Source: Sphingopyxis sp. LC363 (GTDB taxonomy: Bacteria; Pseudomonadota; Alphaproteobacteria; Sphingomonadales; Sphingomonadaceae). Taken from it: 64,000 nt of DNA. The translations under genes and the position numbers were made by a program. Every line of letters starts with the position of its first letter. Within the stretch, counting starts at the first letter, position 1. The notes below the pieces were generated by a model. It saw only the letters and a program-made list of their open reading frames with translations. It did not search any database and was not told the DNA's origin. Below are positions 42,197 through 51,586 of this stretch, in pieces. The stretch is from assembly GCF_000756385.1 (NCBI RefSeq), contig NZ_JNFC01000013.1:1-64000 (forward strand), read 5' to 3'.

Positions 42197-43720
42197 TTAA
42201 TTCTTGCCCACCACCCGCCACGCCAGCTCGGCAAACTCGCACAGCAAGGGCCGCGTGTCGCGCGGGTCGATGATATCCTCGACCCCGAATTTCTCTGCCG
42301 TCCGGAACGGCGAACGCACACGGTTCAATCGCTCGCGGATCGCTTCCAGATGCGCCGCCGGGTCTTTGGCCGCCTCGAGCTCGCTCTTGTACGCGACCTC
42401 GACCCCGCCCTCGATCGGCAGGCTGCCCCAGTCGCCCGACGGCCAGGCGAAGCGGTACTGGAAGCGCTCGGCGTTCGACATCGCGCTCCCCGCGATCCCG
42501 TAAGCGCGGCGCACCACGACCGAAGCGAGCGGCACCGTCGCGCGGTAGATCGCGTTCATCGCCTGCACGCCATATCGGATCGTCCCCGTCCGCTCGGCCT
42601 CGCCGCCGATCATGAAGCCCGGATTGTCGACGAGGTGGACGATCGGCAGCCGGAACTGGTCGGCCATCTTCACGAAGCGCTCGGCCTTCTCGCTCGTCTT
42701 CGCGTCCCACGACCCGCCGAGATAGGACGGATCGCTCGCGAGCACCGCGACCGGATAGCCGTCGAGCCGCGCGAACGCCGTGATAACCGCGCGCCCCCAG
42801 CGCGCGCCCATCTCGAAGACGCTGCCCGCATCGAACACCGAATTCGCGATGCGCCGCATCGAATAGACCTGCTTCGCCTCGCGCGGCACGATCGAAAGCA
42901 AGGCCTCGTCGCGGCGATCCGCCGGATCGCTGCATTCGGTGCGCAAGGCCCGGTCGTGGATCGACGACGGCAGATAGGACAGGAACCGCCGCGCCGCCGC
43001 AAAGGCTTCGGCCTCGCTCGCGACCTCGTCGTCGACAACGCCGTTGCGCGTATGGACGTCGCTGCCGCCGAGTTCCTCGCGGTCGAGCGTGTCGCCGATC
43101 GCCGCCGCGACCGCCGGCCCGGCCGCGAACAGCTGCGACAGCCCGCGCACCATCACGCTGTAATGGCTCGCGACGACGCGCGCCGCGCCCAGCCCCGCGG
43201 TCGGCCCCAGCGCCAGCGCCACGACCGGCACCGTGTCGAGGTTCGCGATAATCTCGTCCCAGCCGGGCACGTGCGGAATATAGGTGTATCCCATATCCTC
43301 GAGCGTCTTGACCGACCCGCCGCCGCCGGTGCCGTCGATCATGCGGATCAGCGGCAGGCGATATTCGTGCGCCATCGCCTCACACTGCACGAACTTCCTG
43401 TGCAGCGCCGCATCGGCCGCGCCGCCGCGCACGGTGAAATCGTCGGCCGAGGCGACGACCGGCCGGCCGTCGATATTCGCGCGCCCGAAGATAAAATTGC
43501 TCGCGGCAAGGTCTTCCAGCTCGCCATCGGCGCCATAAGTCGCGCGCCCGGCGATCTTGCCGATCTCGCGAAAGCTGCCCGGATCGACAATCGCGGCGAT
43601 CCGCGCCCGCGCATCCATCTTGCCGCGCCCGTGCTGGCGCGCGACCTTTTCCTCGCCGCCCATCTTCTCGGCCATCGCGCGGCGTTGGCCGAGTTCTTCG
43701 ATCTCATTTTTCCAGCTCAT
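42197..43720 (-). CDS. Acyl-CoA carboxyltransferase subunit (PccB/MccB-like)
   Basis: The 507-residue protein is a biotin-dependent carboxyltransferase beta-type subunit with the two crotonase-like halves. Conserved segments are RMIDGTGGGGSV, the GPTAGLGAARVVAS oxyanion region and VDNPGFMIGGEAERTG. No biotin carboxylase or biotin carrier gene is adjacent. It may act with subunits encoded elsewhere or be an orphan; propionyl-, methylcrotonyl- or geranyl-CoA substrates are possible. ATG 43720 is preceded by TCCTTCG-type sequence without a strong ribosome site. Confidence 0.9.
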   Translation of the reverse strand: MSWKNEIEELGQRRAMAEKMGGEEKVARQHGRGKMDARARIAAIVDPGSFREIGKIAGRATYGADGELEDLAASNFIFGRANIDGRPVVASADDFTVRGGAADAALHRKFVQCEAMAHEYRLPLIRMIDGTGGGGSVKTLEDMGYTYIPHVPGWDEIIANLDTVPVVALALGPTAGLGAARVVASHYSVMVRGLSQLFAAGPAVAAAIGDTLDREELGGSDVHTRNGVVDDEVASEAEAFAAARRFLSYLPSSIHDRALRTECSDPADRRDEALLSIVPREAKQVYSMRRIANSVFDAGSVFEMGARWGRAVITAFARLDGYPVAVLASDPSYLGGSWDAKTSEKAERFVKMADQFRLPIVHLVDNPGFMIGGEAERTGTIRYGVQAMNAIYRATVPLASVVVRRAYGIAGSAMSNAERFQYRFAWPSGDWGSLPIEGGVEVAYKSELEAAKDPAAHLEAIRERLNRVRSPFRTAEKFGVEDIIDPRDTRPLLCEFAELAWRVVGKN

Positions 43721-43776
43721 GCGAAGGAGGCTATCTTACGTTGACGGAAACGTCATGCAAAACCTATCGTCGCCGC

Positions 43777-44265
43777 ATGACCCGCTCGATCGCTTTTGCC
43801 CTCGCCGCCGCATTGCTGACGCTCGCGCCCGCCATCGCGGCCGAAAAGCGCACGCTCCCCGGCATCGAGGAGCCATACAAGACCGACGCCTTCATCGCCG
43901 ACCCGATGCCCGCGATCGACGCCGCACTCGCGCGGGCAAAGGCGTCGGGCAAGCCCGTGCTGCTCGTCATGGGCACCGGCGCCTGCCACGACAGCGCGTG
44001 GCTCGCGAACCTGCTCACGACCGACCGCTTCGCGCCCGTCCGCGCCCGCTACGAAATCGTCTATGCCGACATCGGCATGCCGCATGTGAAGGGCCAGGGA
44101 CGCAATCCCGCCGTTCCCGAACGCTTCGGCTTCCGGATCAAGGGCACGCCGACCGCCGCGGTCCTCGATGCCGAGGGCCGCGTGCTCAACCGCAAGGCCG
44201 CTCCCAAATGGCGCAACGCCGCGAGCCGCAGCGACGACGACATCTACAAAGAACTGATGAAATAG
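43777..44265 (+). CDS. Exported thioredoxin-fold protein with a single active-site Cys
   Basis: The 162-residue protein has a signal peptide (about 1-22) and a thioredoxin-like domain. The active-site region reads GTGACHDSAW, with one Cys where CxxC would be. This resembles DUF/thioredoxin_7 proteins with a lone Cys, which cannot do a normal dithiol exchange. It may act as a monothiol reductase, sensor or chaperone. ATG 43777 is chosen over TTG 43741. It is followed 10 bp later by the SDR gene. Confidence 0.82.
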   Translation: MTRSIAFALAAALLTLAPAIAAEKRTLPGIEEPYKTDAFIADPMPAIDAALARAKASGKPVLLVMGTGACHDSAWLANLLTTDRFAPVRARYEIVYADIGMPHVKGQGRNPAVPERFGFRIKGTPTAAVLDAEGRVLNRKAAPKWRNAASRSDDDIYKELMK

Positions 44266-44275
44266 GGAGAGCGAC

Positions 44276-45055
44276 ATGGCCGAGATGAACCTTGCGGGGC
44301 GCGTCGCGCTCGTTACCGGCGCCTCGCGCGGCATCGGCCGCGGCATCGCGCTGGGTCTGGCGGAGGCGGGCGCCGACGTCGCGGTCAACTACACCCGCGG
44401 CGAAGAGGCCGCGGCCGAAACCGTCGCCGCGATTCAGGCGCTGGGGCGCAAGGCGAAGGCCTATCAGGCGTCGGTCACCGACGAAGCCGCCTGCGCCGCG
44501 ATGGTCGCCGCGGTCGAGGCCGACTTCGGCCCCATGTCGATCCTCGTCAACAACGCCGGCATCGCCAGCCGCGGGCTCTCCGTCGCCGACACCAGTCCCG
44601 AAGAAGTCGACAAGCTTTTCGCCGTCCACGCCGCCGGTCCGCACCGCCTGTCTCGTCTCGCACTGCCGCAGCTCCGCCAGCACAAGCGCAGCGACATCAT
44701 CGTGATTTCGAGCATCGCCACCTATGTGAACTCGCCGAACGGCGCCCCCTACACGATGGCCAAGGCCGCGGGCGAAGCCCTCGCGCTGACGCTCGCCAAG
44801 GAAGAGCTCGGCAACGGCGTCCGCGTCAACATCGTTGCCCCCGCGCTCACCGTCAGCGACATGGGCGAAAAACTCTCGCGCGCAATCACCGGGCAGGCCG
44901 ACATCCACCACCTCGACGCCAAAATGCCCTTCGGCCGCGTCGCCGTCCCCGCCGATGTGGCGGCGGCGGTGGTGTGGTTCGTCAGCGACGCGAACAGCTA
45001 TTGCTCGGGCCAGAAGCTCAACATCGACGGCGCGGGACAGGCGACGTTTCGCTAA
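44276..45055 (+). CDS. Short-chain dehydrogenase/reductase (FabG-like)
   Basis: The 259-residue Rossmann enzyme has TGASRGIG (14-21), NNAG (92-95), catalytic Ser145/146 and YxxxK (Tyr159, Lys163). NADP-type preference is suggested by the Arg after the first Gly motif. A 3-oxoacyl-ACP reductase-like or other alcohol substrate is possible. GGGAGAGCGAC precedes ATG. It lies 10 bp after the thioredoxin-like gene and probably shares its operon. Confidence 0.92.
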   Translation: MAEMNLAGRVALVTGASRGIGRGIALGLAEAGADVAVNYTRGEEAAAETVAAIQALGRKAKAYQASVTDEAACAAMVAAVEADFGPMSILVNNAGIASRGLSVADTSPEEVDKLFAVHAAGPHRLSRLALPQLRQHKRSDIIVISSIATYVNSPNGAPYTMAKAAGEALALTLAKEELGNGVRVNIVAPALTVSDMGEKLSRAITGQADIHHLDAKMPFGRVAVPADVAAAVVWFVSDANSYCSGQKLNIDGAGQATFR

Positions 45056-45063
45056 CCCACCCC

Positions 45064-45198
45064 ATCCTCCCTGTGGCGAAGCCATGGGGAGGTGGCAGCG
45101 CGCAGCGCTGACGGAGGGGCAATGACGCGACGTCGCAGCCCCTCCACCGCCTGCTTCGCAAGCGGTCCCCCTCCCCATCGCTTCGCGACAGGGAGGAT
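45064..45198. repeat. Long palindromic intergenic repeat, family C (copy 4)
   Basis: The 135-bp inverted repeat begins ATCCTCCCTGTGGCGAAGCC and ends TTCGCGACAGGGAGGAT. It lies between the SDR and the co-directional EamA gene, 8 bp after the SDR stop, and would be a good hairpin terminator between them. Confidence 0.9.
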
Positions 45199-45221
45199 CA
45201 GGTAGAATACAGCCCCCTCCC

Positions 45222-46124
45222 ATGCGCCCCGATTCGCCCTCGCCCGTCATCCCCTTCCTGATCGCCTGCGCCGGAATCGCGACCTTTTCGGCGATGGACG
45301 TGCTGATGAAGGGGCTGTCGATCGACATCGGCGCCTATAATGCGGTGCTGTGGCGCACCGGCACCGGGACGCTGGTCAGCGGCCTGCTCTATCTCGCGAC
45401 GCGCCCCAGATGGCCCGACCGGCCGACGATGCGGATCCACGCGTGGCGCTCGCTTTTCGTCGCAGGCATGGCGCTCAGCTTCTTCTGGGCGCTCGCGCGG
45501 CTGCCGATGGCGGAGGCGATCGCGCTCGCTTTCGTCGCGCCGCTGATGGCGCTCTACATGGCCGCGATCTTCCTTGGCGAGAAGATCGGCCCGCGTTCGA
45601 TCGCCGCGTCGCTGCTCGGGCTCGCGGGGGTGATCGTCATCGTCGCGGGCAAGCTCGGCGGCAGCGCCTATTCCGACGAGGCGCTGCTCGCAGTCGGCGC
45701 GGTGTTCCTGTCGGCGGTCTTCTACGCCTATAACCTCATCCTCGCGCGGCGGCAGGCGAAGATGGCCGAGCCGATGGAGATCGCCTTCTTCCAGAATTTC
45801 TTCGTCGCCGCGATCCTCGCGCTGGGCGCACCGTGGTTCCTCGCCGTCCCCGGCACGGAACAGGCTCCGAACATCGTCGGCGCCGCGATCCTCGCAACCA
45901 CCTCGCTGCTGCTTTTGAGCTGGGCCTATGCCCGCGCCGAAACGCAGATCCTCGCGACGACCGAATATACCGGCTTTCTCTGGGCGATGGTCTTCGGCTG
46001 GTATTTCTTCGACGAAGCGGTGACGCTGCCGACGCTCGCGGGCGCCTGCCTGATCGTCGCCGCCTGCCTGATCGTCGCGCGCAAGGCGCCGCATGGCGAT
46101 CCGATCGAGCCGGCGGCGGCCTGA
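45222..46124 (+). CDS. EamA/DMT family transporter
   Basis: The 300-residue integral membrane protein has about ten helices in two EamA repeats. It belongs to the drug/metabolite transporter superfamily, which exports small metabolites, amino acids or drugs. The substrate is unknown. ATG 45222 follows a TACAGCC stretch without a clear ribosome site. The C-terminal tail is short and basic. Confidence 0.9.
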   Translation: MRPDSPSPVIPFLIACAGIATFSAMDVLMKGLSIDIGAYNAVLWRTGTGTLVSGLLYLATRPRWPDRPTMRIHAWRSLFVAGMALSFFWALARLPMAEAIALAFVAPLMALYMAAIFLGEKIGPRSIAASLLGLAGVIVIVAGKLGGSAYSDEALLAVGAVFLSAVFYAYNLILARRQAKMAEPMEIAFFQNFFVAAILALGAPWFLAVPGTEQAPNIVGAAILATTSLLLLSWAYARAETQILATTEYTGFLWAMVFGWYFFDEAVTLPTLAGACLIVAACLIVARKAPHGDPIEPAAA

Positions 46125-46130
46125 CCTTCT

Positions 46131-46227
46131 CCCCTCCCGCGTGCGGGAGGGGTTGTGGGAGGGCATGTCGTTCTTGGGAGCTACCGAAACAGGCCCTCCC
46201 CTAACCCCTCCCATAAATGGGAGGGGG
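46131..46227. repeat. GGGAGGGG-type palindrome block
   Basis: Two small hairpins, CCCCTCCCGCGTGCGGGAGG at 46131-46152 and CCTCCCATAAATGGGAGG at about 46208-46225, flank a variable spacer with TTGGGAGCTA. It lies between the convergent EamA and tsaC/sua5 genes. Confidence 0.82.
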
Positions 46228-46229
46228 AC

Positions 46230-47189
46230 TTAAACCGCCGCCCTTGCCAGCCGGTCGTTGATCGCCGCGCCGAGCCCCTCGACCGGGATCGCCGCCACCG
46301 CGATCTTCGCCTTCGCGCTCGTCGCCCCCGCGTGCAGCGCGTCGAAAAGGCGCGCCGCCGCTTCGATCAGGTCGCCCGCGATGCTGAGGTCATAATCGCC
46401 TCGAACCGCGCCAAAGCCGATGCCAAACTCGTCCGCCGCGAAATCGCGCGCGCCCAGCCGCACCGGCTTGCCGGGCGCATAATGGCTCGCGAGCATCCCC
46501 GGCGCGACGATCTCCGATCCTTCGATCCCGGTCACCGCAAGGCCGCTCGCCTCGCCCAGCATCTCCGCCGTCACCGGCCCCGGCCGCAGTATTTCGACCG
46601 CGCCGTTCTTCACCCGCGCGATCGTCGATTCGACTCCCGCACTCGTCGCCCCGTCGTCGATGACGAGGTCGATCCGCCCCGCAAGGCTCGCGAGCACATG
46701 CTCCGCCCTGGTCGGGCTCACCCGCCCGCTCGCATTGGCGCTCGGCGCCGCGAGCGGCGCACCCGACGCGGCAAGCAACGCCTGCATCGCGCGATGCCCG
46801 GGAACCCGGAGCGCAATCGTGTCGAGCCCCGCCGTCGCCACGCTCGCAACGGGGCAGCCCGGCGTGCGCGGAACGACGAGCGTGAGCGGCCCCGGCCAGA
46901 AACGCGTCGCGAGCGCGCGCTCGGCGGTCCCGAACTCGCCCAGCGTCTCGGCCATGGCGAGCGTCGGCACATGCACGATCAGCGGGTTGAAATCGGGCCG
47001 CCCCTTCGCGGCATAGATGCGCGCGACCGCTTGCGGATTGCGCGCATCGGCGGCGAGGCCATAGACCGTCTCGGTCGGCACCGCGACCGGCAGCCCCGCC
47101 GCGATCAGCGCGGCGGCGCGCGCGATCGCCTCCGCACCGAAGGGGGCGCTTGCGGTCGCGATGCTCTCGTTCCTTTGACCCTCGGCCAT
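46230..47189 (-). CDS. tsaC: L-threonylcarbamoyladenylate synthase (TsaC/Sua5)
   Basis: The 319-residue protein has a YrdC domain (about 15-205; PTETVYGLAADA, KGRPDFNPLIVHV, SANASGRVSPT) and a C-terminal Sua5 extension (about 215-319). It makes threonylcarbamoyl-AMP for tRNA t6A37 synthesis. The fused architecture makes sua5 the better name. The ATG overlaps no gene; it is divergent from the acyl-CoA dehydrogenase, 53 bp away. Confidence 0.94.
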   Translation of the reverse strand: MAEGQRNESIATASAPFGAEAIARAAALIAAGLPVAVPTETVYGLAADARNPQAVARIYAAKGRPDFNPLIVHVPTLAMAETLGEFGTAERALATRFWPGPLTLVVPRTPGCPVASVATAGLDTIALRVPGHRAMQALLAASGAPLAAPSANASGRVSPTRAEHVLASLAGRIDLVIDDGATSAGVESTIARVKNGAVEILRPGPVTAEMLGEASGLAVTGIEGSEIVAPGMLASHYAPGKPVRLGARDFAADEFGIGFGAVRGDYDLSIAGDLIEAAARLFDALHAGATSAKAKIAVAAIPVEGLGAAINDRLARAAV

Positions 47190-47242
47190 GCCGCGCTATA
47201 GCGCCCGCGCAACGATATTCACCAGGAAAGTCGGTCCCCTCT

Positions 47243-48985
47243 ATGACCTACACGCCGCCCACCACCGAACAGCTTTTCGTCTTGAACCATATCGCGCGCA
47301 TCGACGCGATGGCGCAGCATGAGCGTTTCGCCGCCGCGACCCCCGATATGGTCGAGGCGATCGTCACCGGTATCGGCGAGTTCGCCGCCGACGTCTACGC
47401 CCCGCTCAACCGCGTCGGCGACACGCAAAATCCCAAATGGCAGGACGGCAAGGTCACCATGCCCCCGGGCTTCAAGGACGCGTATAAGCAGTTCGTCGAC
47501 GCGGGCTGGGGCAGTATCGACGGCCCCGGCGAATATGGCGGGCAGGACTTGCCCTTCACCCTCGCGACCGTGGTGATCGAAGCGCTCGGCAGCGCGAACA
47601 TGGGCTTTTCGCTCTGCAGCATCCTCACCCCCGGCGCGATCCACGCGCTGATGGCCTATGGCACCGAGGAGCAGCGTGCGACCTGGCTTCCCAAGCTGGT
47701 CACCGGCGAGTGGAACGGCACGATGAACCTGACCGAGCCCGCCGCGGGCAGCGACGTCGGCGCGCTGCGCTCGACCGCCGAGAAGGTCACCGAGGGCCCG
47801 AACGCCGGCCTCTACCGGATCAAGGGACAGAAGATCTTCATCACTTTCGGCGAGCATGACCTCACCGACAATATCGTCCACCTCGTTCTCGCGCGCACGC
47901 CGGGCGCACCCGAGGGGACGCGCGGCATCTCGCTCTTCCTCGTCCCCAAATATCGCCTCGACGACGCTGGCAATCCGACCATCTCGAACGGCGTCCACTG
48001 CGCCTCGATCGAGCACAAGCTCGGCATCCACGGCTCGCCGACCGCGGTGATGGTCTATGGCGAGGACGAGGATTGCCTCGGCGAGATCGTCGGCGGCGAA
48101 ATGGGCGGGATGCGCGCGATGTTCGTGATGATGAACAACGCGCGGCTGATGATCGGCTGTCAGGGCATCCAGATCGGCGAGCGCGCGACGCAGCAGGCGC
48201 AGCGCTTCGCCGCCGAGCGCGTCCAGTCGGCGCTCGCGGGCTCGCCCGACCGCACCCCGGTGACGATCGACCGGCACCCCGATGTCCGCCGCATGCTGTG
48301 GCGGATGCGCGCGCAGACCGAGGCGGCGCGCGCGCTGACCTATTATGCCGCGGCGCAGATCGACTTCGGAAAATTGGGCGACGAAGCCGCAGCGATGCGC
48401 GCCGAAATACTCATCCCGCTGGTCAAGGCGCACGCGACCGACATCGGCTGCGAGGTCGCGAGCCTCGGCGTGCAGGTCCATGGCGGCATGGGCTTCATCG
48501 AGGAAACCGGCGCTGCGCAGCATTATCGCGACGCGCGCATCGCGCCGATCTACGAAGGCACCAACGGCATCCAGGCGGCCGATCTGGTGGGGCGCAAGCT
48601 CGGCATGGCGGGCGGCGACCTCGTCCGCGGACTGATCGACGATATCGCGCACGGCGCCGCCGATTCCCCCGAATTGCAACAGCTCGTCGACGCGTGCCGC
48701 GCGGTCACCGACTGGATGGTGAACGCGAACACCGCCGACCGGCTCGCGGGCAGCTACCCCTATCTCACCATGCTCGCGACGGCGACCTGCGGCTGGCTGA
48801 TGGCGATCCAGCACAAGGCGGCGCGCGCGGCGCTCGAAGAGGGCGGCGGCGACCGCGCCTTCCTCGAAGCCAAGATCGCCTCGACGCGCTTTTACCTTCA
48901 GCAGATCGTTCCCGCCACCACCGGGCTCGCGGCCTCCGCCCTCGCCGGCGACGCCGCGCTCGAACCGCTGGCTACGATCGCCTGA
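47243..48985 (+). CDS. Acyl-CoA dehydrogenase (FadE-like, long type)
   Basis: The 580-residue flavoenzyme has the FAD-containing ACAD core. Segments MNLTEPAAGSDVGALRS, VHGGMGFIEE and APIYEGTNGIQA mark the family; the C-terminal extension beyond 460 is typical of longer members. It introduces the 2,3 double bond in an acyl-CoA for beta-oxidation. ATG 47243 follows TCGGTCCCCTCT with the earlier frame poorly conserved. No partner thiolase is adjacent. Confidence 0.94.
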   Translation: MTYTPPTTEQLFVLNHIARIDAMAQHERFAAATPDMVEAIVTGIGEFAADVYAPLNRVGDTQNPKWQDGKVTMPPGFKDAYKQFVDAGWGSIDGPGEYGGQDLPFTLATVVIEALGSANMGFSLCSILTPGAIHALMAYGTEEQRATWLPKLVTGEWNGTMNLTEPAAGSDVGALRSTAEKVTEGPNAGLYRIKGQKIFITFGEHDLTDNIVHLVLARTPGAPEGTRGISLFLVPKYRLDDAGNPTISNGVHCASIEHKLGIHGSPTAVMVYGEDEDCLGEIVGGEMGGMRAMFVMMNNARLMIGCQGIQIGERATQQAQRFAAERVQSALAGSPDRTPVTIDRHPDVRRMLWRMRAQTEAARALTYYAAAQIDFGKLGDEAAAMRAEILIPLVKAHATDIGCEVASLGVQVHGGMGFIEETGAAQHYRDARIAPIYEGTNGIQAADLVGRKLGMAGGDLVRGLIDDIAHGAADSPELQQLVDACRAVTDWMVNANTADRLAGSYPYLTMLATATCGWLMAIQHKAARAALEEGGGDRAFLEAKIASTRFYLQQIVPATTGLAASALAGDAALEPLATIA

Positions 48986-49099
48986 ATCCCCCGAAATCCT
49001 GCGCTTTCCGCCGTGCCGGACAGCGCAGGATTTTGTTCATAATTAACGCGATGATAACCATCTGACACTAGACGCGACCGGCAATTGCTGGAGACGTGC

Positions 49100-51391
49100 G
49101 TGCCCATTCCGGTCAAAAGTCTGATCATCAGCTGGCGAGCTCTTGCGCTGTCGCTCCTGCTCAGCGTCGTCGTAGGGGTCAGCGGTTTTGGCGAATTGCC
49201 CGATCGTCTTATCGCGATGGCGACAAGCCGCGTCGCCTATCGCGATGTATCGGGCGACATCGTGGTGATCGGCATCGATGATCGAACTTTGGCCGAATCC
49301 CGCAATGGCGAATTCACGCGGCACGATCATGCCCGCCTGATACGCGCCGTCGATCGCGCCGATGCGAAGCGCCTTTTCATCGATTTCGATTATGAGCGCC
49401 CCGACAACAACGGAGGCCTGGAAGAAGTAAGCGGGGCAGTGCGCAACATGGGTGACCGGGCTGTGCTCGCCGTTCCCACGCGATCGGTGCCCGGCACCGA
49501 TCAGCTCGTTACCATTTTTCCTGACGCCTCTTTCGGCGATCGCGCCAAACGCGCCAGCATCGCATGGGAAAATCAATTCTGGCAGGTCTGGGACATCCCG
49601 TTGATGTACCTTGCCGAAGGAAAGCTGCTGCCGAGTTTCGCGGCTGTTCTGGCGGGCAAATCGGGGCGCGCGCCTTCGCAGTTTCGCATCGATTTTTCGT
49701 ACAGGACAAGCAGCATCCGCCAATATGGCGCGATCGACGTGATCGACGGCAAGGTCGGCGCGAACGAACTGGCGGGCAAGGACGTTATTTTTGCACCCAC
49801 GGCATCGCGGCATGCGGACCGTCACTATTTGCCGGGACACGACAAGGTTCCCGGCGCCTACGTCCATGTGCTCGCGGCGGAAACGCTGCGCCGGGGTAAT
49901 CCAGTGAGCCTCGGCTGGTTGCCGCCATTGGGCTTTGCACTATTTCTAACGCTGCCCCTGCTGCTACGGAGCGGCAACCGGTGGTTCAGCGTCTTCGGAT
50001 CGGCGGTCGCCGCCCTCCTCATCGCCTCGCAATTGCTGCTCGCGACGCAGCTTGTCACGGTCTCGATCGGGGCAGGGCTGTTCTTCCTTGCAGCCATCGG
50101 TTCCAATGTGGCGCGAGCACGCCGCCGCGATTCGGCACAGCGCGAGAACCCGGTTTCGGGCTTGCCGAACTTCGAAGCGCTGCGTTCGCTGCCGCCGTTC
50201 GGCAGCGCGACCGTCGTCGCCGCCAAGGTCGTGAATTTCGAGGATCTCGCCGCCTTCATCCCCGGCGACGGCATCGGCAAGCTCGTCGAACAGGTCACCC
50301 GCCGCCTCCAGCTCGCCTCGCAAGGCACGACGCTCCACCACGATCTCGACGGCACCTTCGCCTGGCTCGTGCCTTATTACCAGCACAGCCAGATCGAGGG
50401 GCAGCTCGCGGGCCTCGCCGCGCTGTTCAACGCGCCGCTGACGATCGGCGAGCTGCGCGTCGACGTCGCGATCGCCTTCGGCGTCAACGACGAATTCGAA
50501 GGGTCGAACGCCCAGCGGCTCGCCGCGGCGCTCGTCGCCGCCGAACGCGCGATCCGCACCCGGTCGCTGTGGACGAAATATACTTCGCGCCAAAAGGAAG
50601 ACGCCGGCTGGCAATTGAGCTTTCACTCGCAGCTCGAGGATGCGCTCACCGGCGGCGACATCTGGGTCGCCTTCCAGCCGCAATATGAAATCGCGTCGAA
50701 AAAGCTCGTCGGGGTCGAAGCGCTCGCGCGCTGGACGCACCCGACGCGTGGCCCCATCCCGCCCGACGAGTTCATCGTCCAGGCCGAAAAGAGCCAGGAC
50801 ATCTATCGCCTCACCCTGTTCGTGATGGATCAGGCGATCCGCTCGGCGGCGCAGCTGCGCGAGCGCGGATTCCACATCAATATGTCGGTCAACCTGTCGG
50901 CGAGCCTGCTCGATCACAGCGATCTCGTCGGCACGATCCGCGTCATGCTGACCGCGCACCACCTGCCGCCCGAGGTTCTGACGATCGAGATCACCGAAAC
51001 CGCGCAGATCGAAAACAGCCGGCAGGCGCGCCAGACGCTGGCGCAGCTGCGCCGGACGGGTATCCGCCTGTCGATCGACGATTATGGCACCGGCCAGTCG
51101 AACCTCGAATATCTGACCGAGATCGAGGCCGACGAAATCAAGATCGACAAGCGATTCGTGATGACAATGCGCGATTCGCAGCGGAACCTCGAAGTTGTTA
51201 AATCGACAATCGATTTGGCCCACCGCCTCGGCGCCGTCGCGGTCGCCGAAGGTATCGAAGACGGTGAAACCATGGCGTTGCTCGCCGGCCTCGGCTGCGA
51301 CGTCGGGCAAGGCTATCATCTTGGAAAACCGCAATTGTTTTCCGAGCTGACCGCGACCCTTACCGCTTCCCCCCAGAACCGCACCGCATAA
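49100..51391 (+). CDS. CHASE2-EAL cyclic di-GMP phosphodiesterase
   Basis: The 763-residue protein has an N-terminal helix, a periplasmic CHASE2 sensor domain (about 40-265), a cluster of about three membrane helices (265-340), a degenerate GGDEF-like domain (about 355-500, no GGDEF motif) and an EAL domain (about 515-755). EAL residues are intact: EALARW, NLSASLL, ITET, DDYGTG, EIKIDK and VAEGIED. It should hydrolyse c-di-GMP to pGpG in response to a periplasmic cue. The start is GTG 49100 behind GGAG; TTG 49085 is the alternative. Confidence 0.92.
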   Translation: MPIPVKSLIISWRALALSLLLSVVVGVSGFGELPDRLIAMATSRVAYRDVSGDIVVIGIDDRTLAESRNGEFTRHDHARLIRAVDRADAKRLFIDFDYERPDNNGGLEEVSGAVRNMGDRAVLAVPTRSVPGTDQLVTIFPDASFGDRAKRASIAWENQFWQVWDIPLMYLAEGKLLPSFAAVLAGKSGRAPSQFRIDFSYRTSSIRQYGAIDVIDGKVGANELAGKDVIFAPTASRHADRHYLPGHDKVPGAYVHVLAAETLRRGNPVSLGWLPPLGFALFLTLPLLLRSGNRWFSVFGSAVAALLIASQLLLATQLVTVSIGAGLFFLAAIGSNVARARRRDSAQRENPVSGLPNFEALRSLPPFGSATVVAAKVVNFEDLAAFIPGDGIGKLVEQVTRRLQLASQGTTLHHDLDGTFAWLVPYYQHSQIEGQLAGLAALFNAPLTIGELRVDVAIAFGVNDEFEGSNAQRLAAALVAAERAIRTRSLWTKYTSRQKEDAGWQLSFHSQLEDALTGGDIWVAFQPQYEIASKKLVGVEALARWTHPTRGPIPPDEFIVQAEKSQDIYRLTLFVMDQAIRSAAQLRERGFHINMSVNLSASLLDHSDLVGTIRVMLTAHHLPPEVLTIEITETAQIENSRQARQTLAQLRRTGIRLSIDDYGTGQSNLEYLTEIEADEIKIDKRFVMTMRDSQRNLEVVKSTIDLAHRLGAVAVAEGIEDGETMALLAGLGCDVGQGYHLGKPQLFSELTATLTASPQNRTA

Positions 51392-51431
51392 CTGCCAGAT
51401 TGGCGGTAATGATCATAGTTAAGACTCGATT

Positions 51432-51450
51432 TACCTTACTAATTAAGGTA
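51432..51450. promoter_or_regulatory. 19-bp inverted repeat in the microprotein promoter region
   Basis: TACCTTA at 51432-51438 pairs perfectly with TAAGGTA at 51444-51450 around CTAAT. A TATACG hexamer (51449-51454) overlaps its end and could be a -10 box. It lies 50 bp before the microprotein ATG and could be an operator. Confidence 0.45.
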
Positions 51451-51499
51451 TACGCTCCGTTAACTGTTCCTCGTGAGCAGTCTGAACAGGAGATTGGTC

Positions 51500-51562
51500 A
51501 TGGGTTGGTTTTGGCGATTCATGGGCGGCGGCGGCACCGAAAGCGGTGGCGGTCAGGCCTGA
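51500..51562 (+). CDS. Candidate 20-residue microprotein, Trp/Gly-rich
   Basis: The 21-codon frame reads MGWFWRFMGG followed by GGTESGGGQA and then TGA. It is preceded by AGGAG at 51488-51492, 7 nt before the ATG, a strong ribosome site. A textbook intrinsic terminator follows 24 nt after the stop, so this is a compact unit of a promoter region, microgene and terminator. The aromatic N-terminal part could touch membrane. I do not recognise the family; it could also be a leader peptide or an RNA with an incidental frame. Confidence 0.55.
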   Translation: MGWFWRFMGGGGTESGGGQA

Positions 51563-51586
51563 CCCGAAAGCATAGAGTTAGAGATC

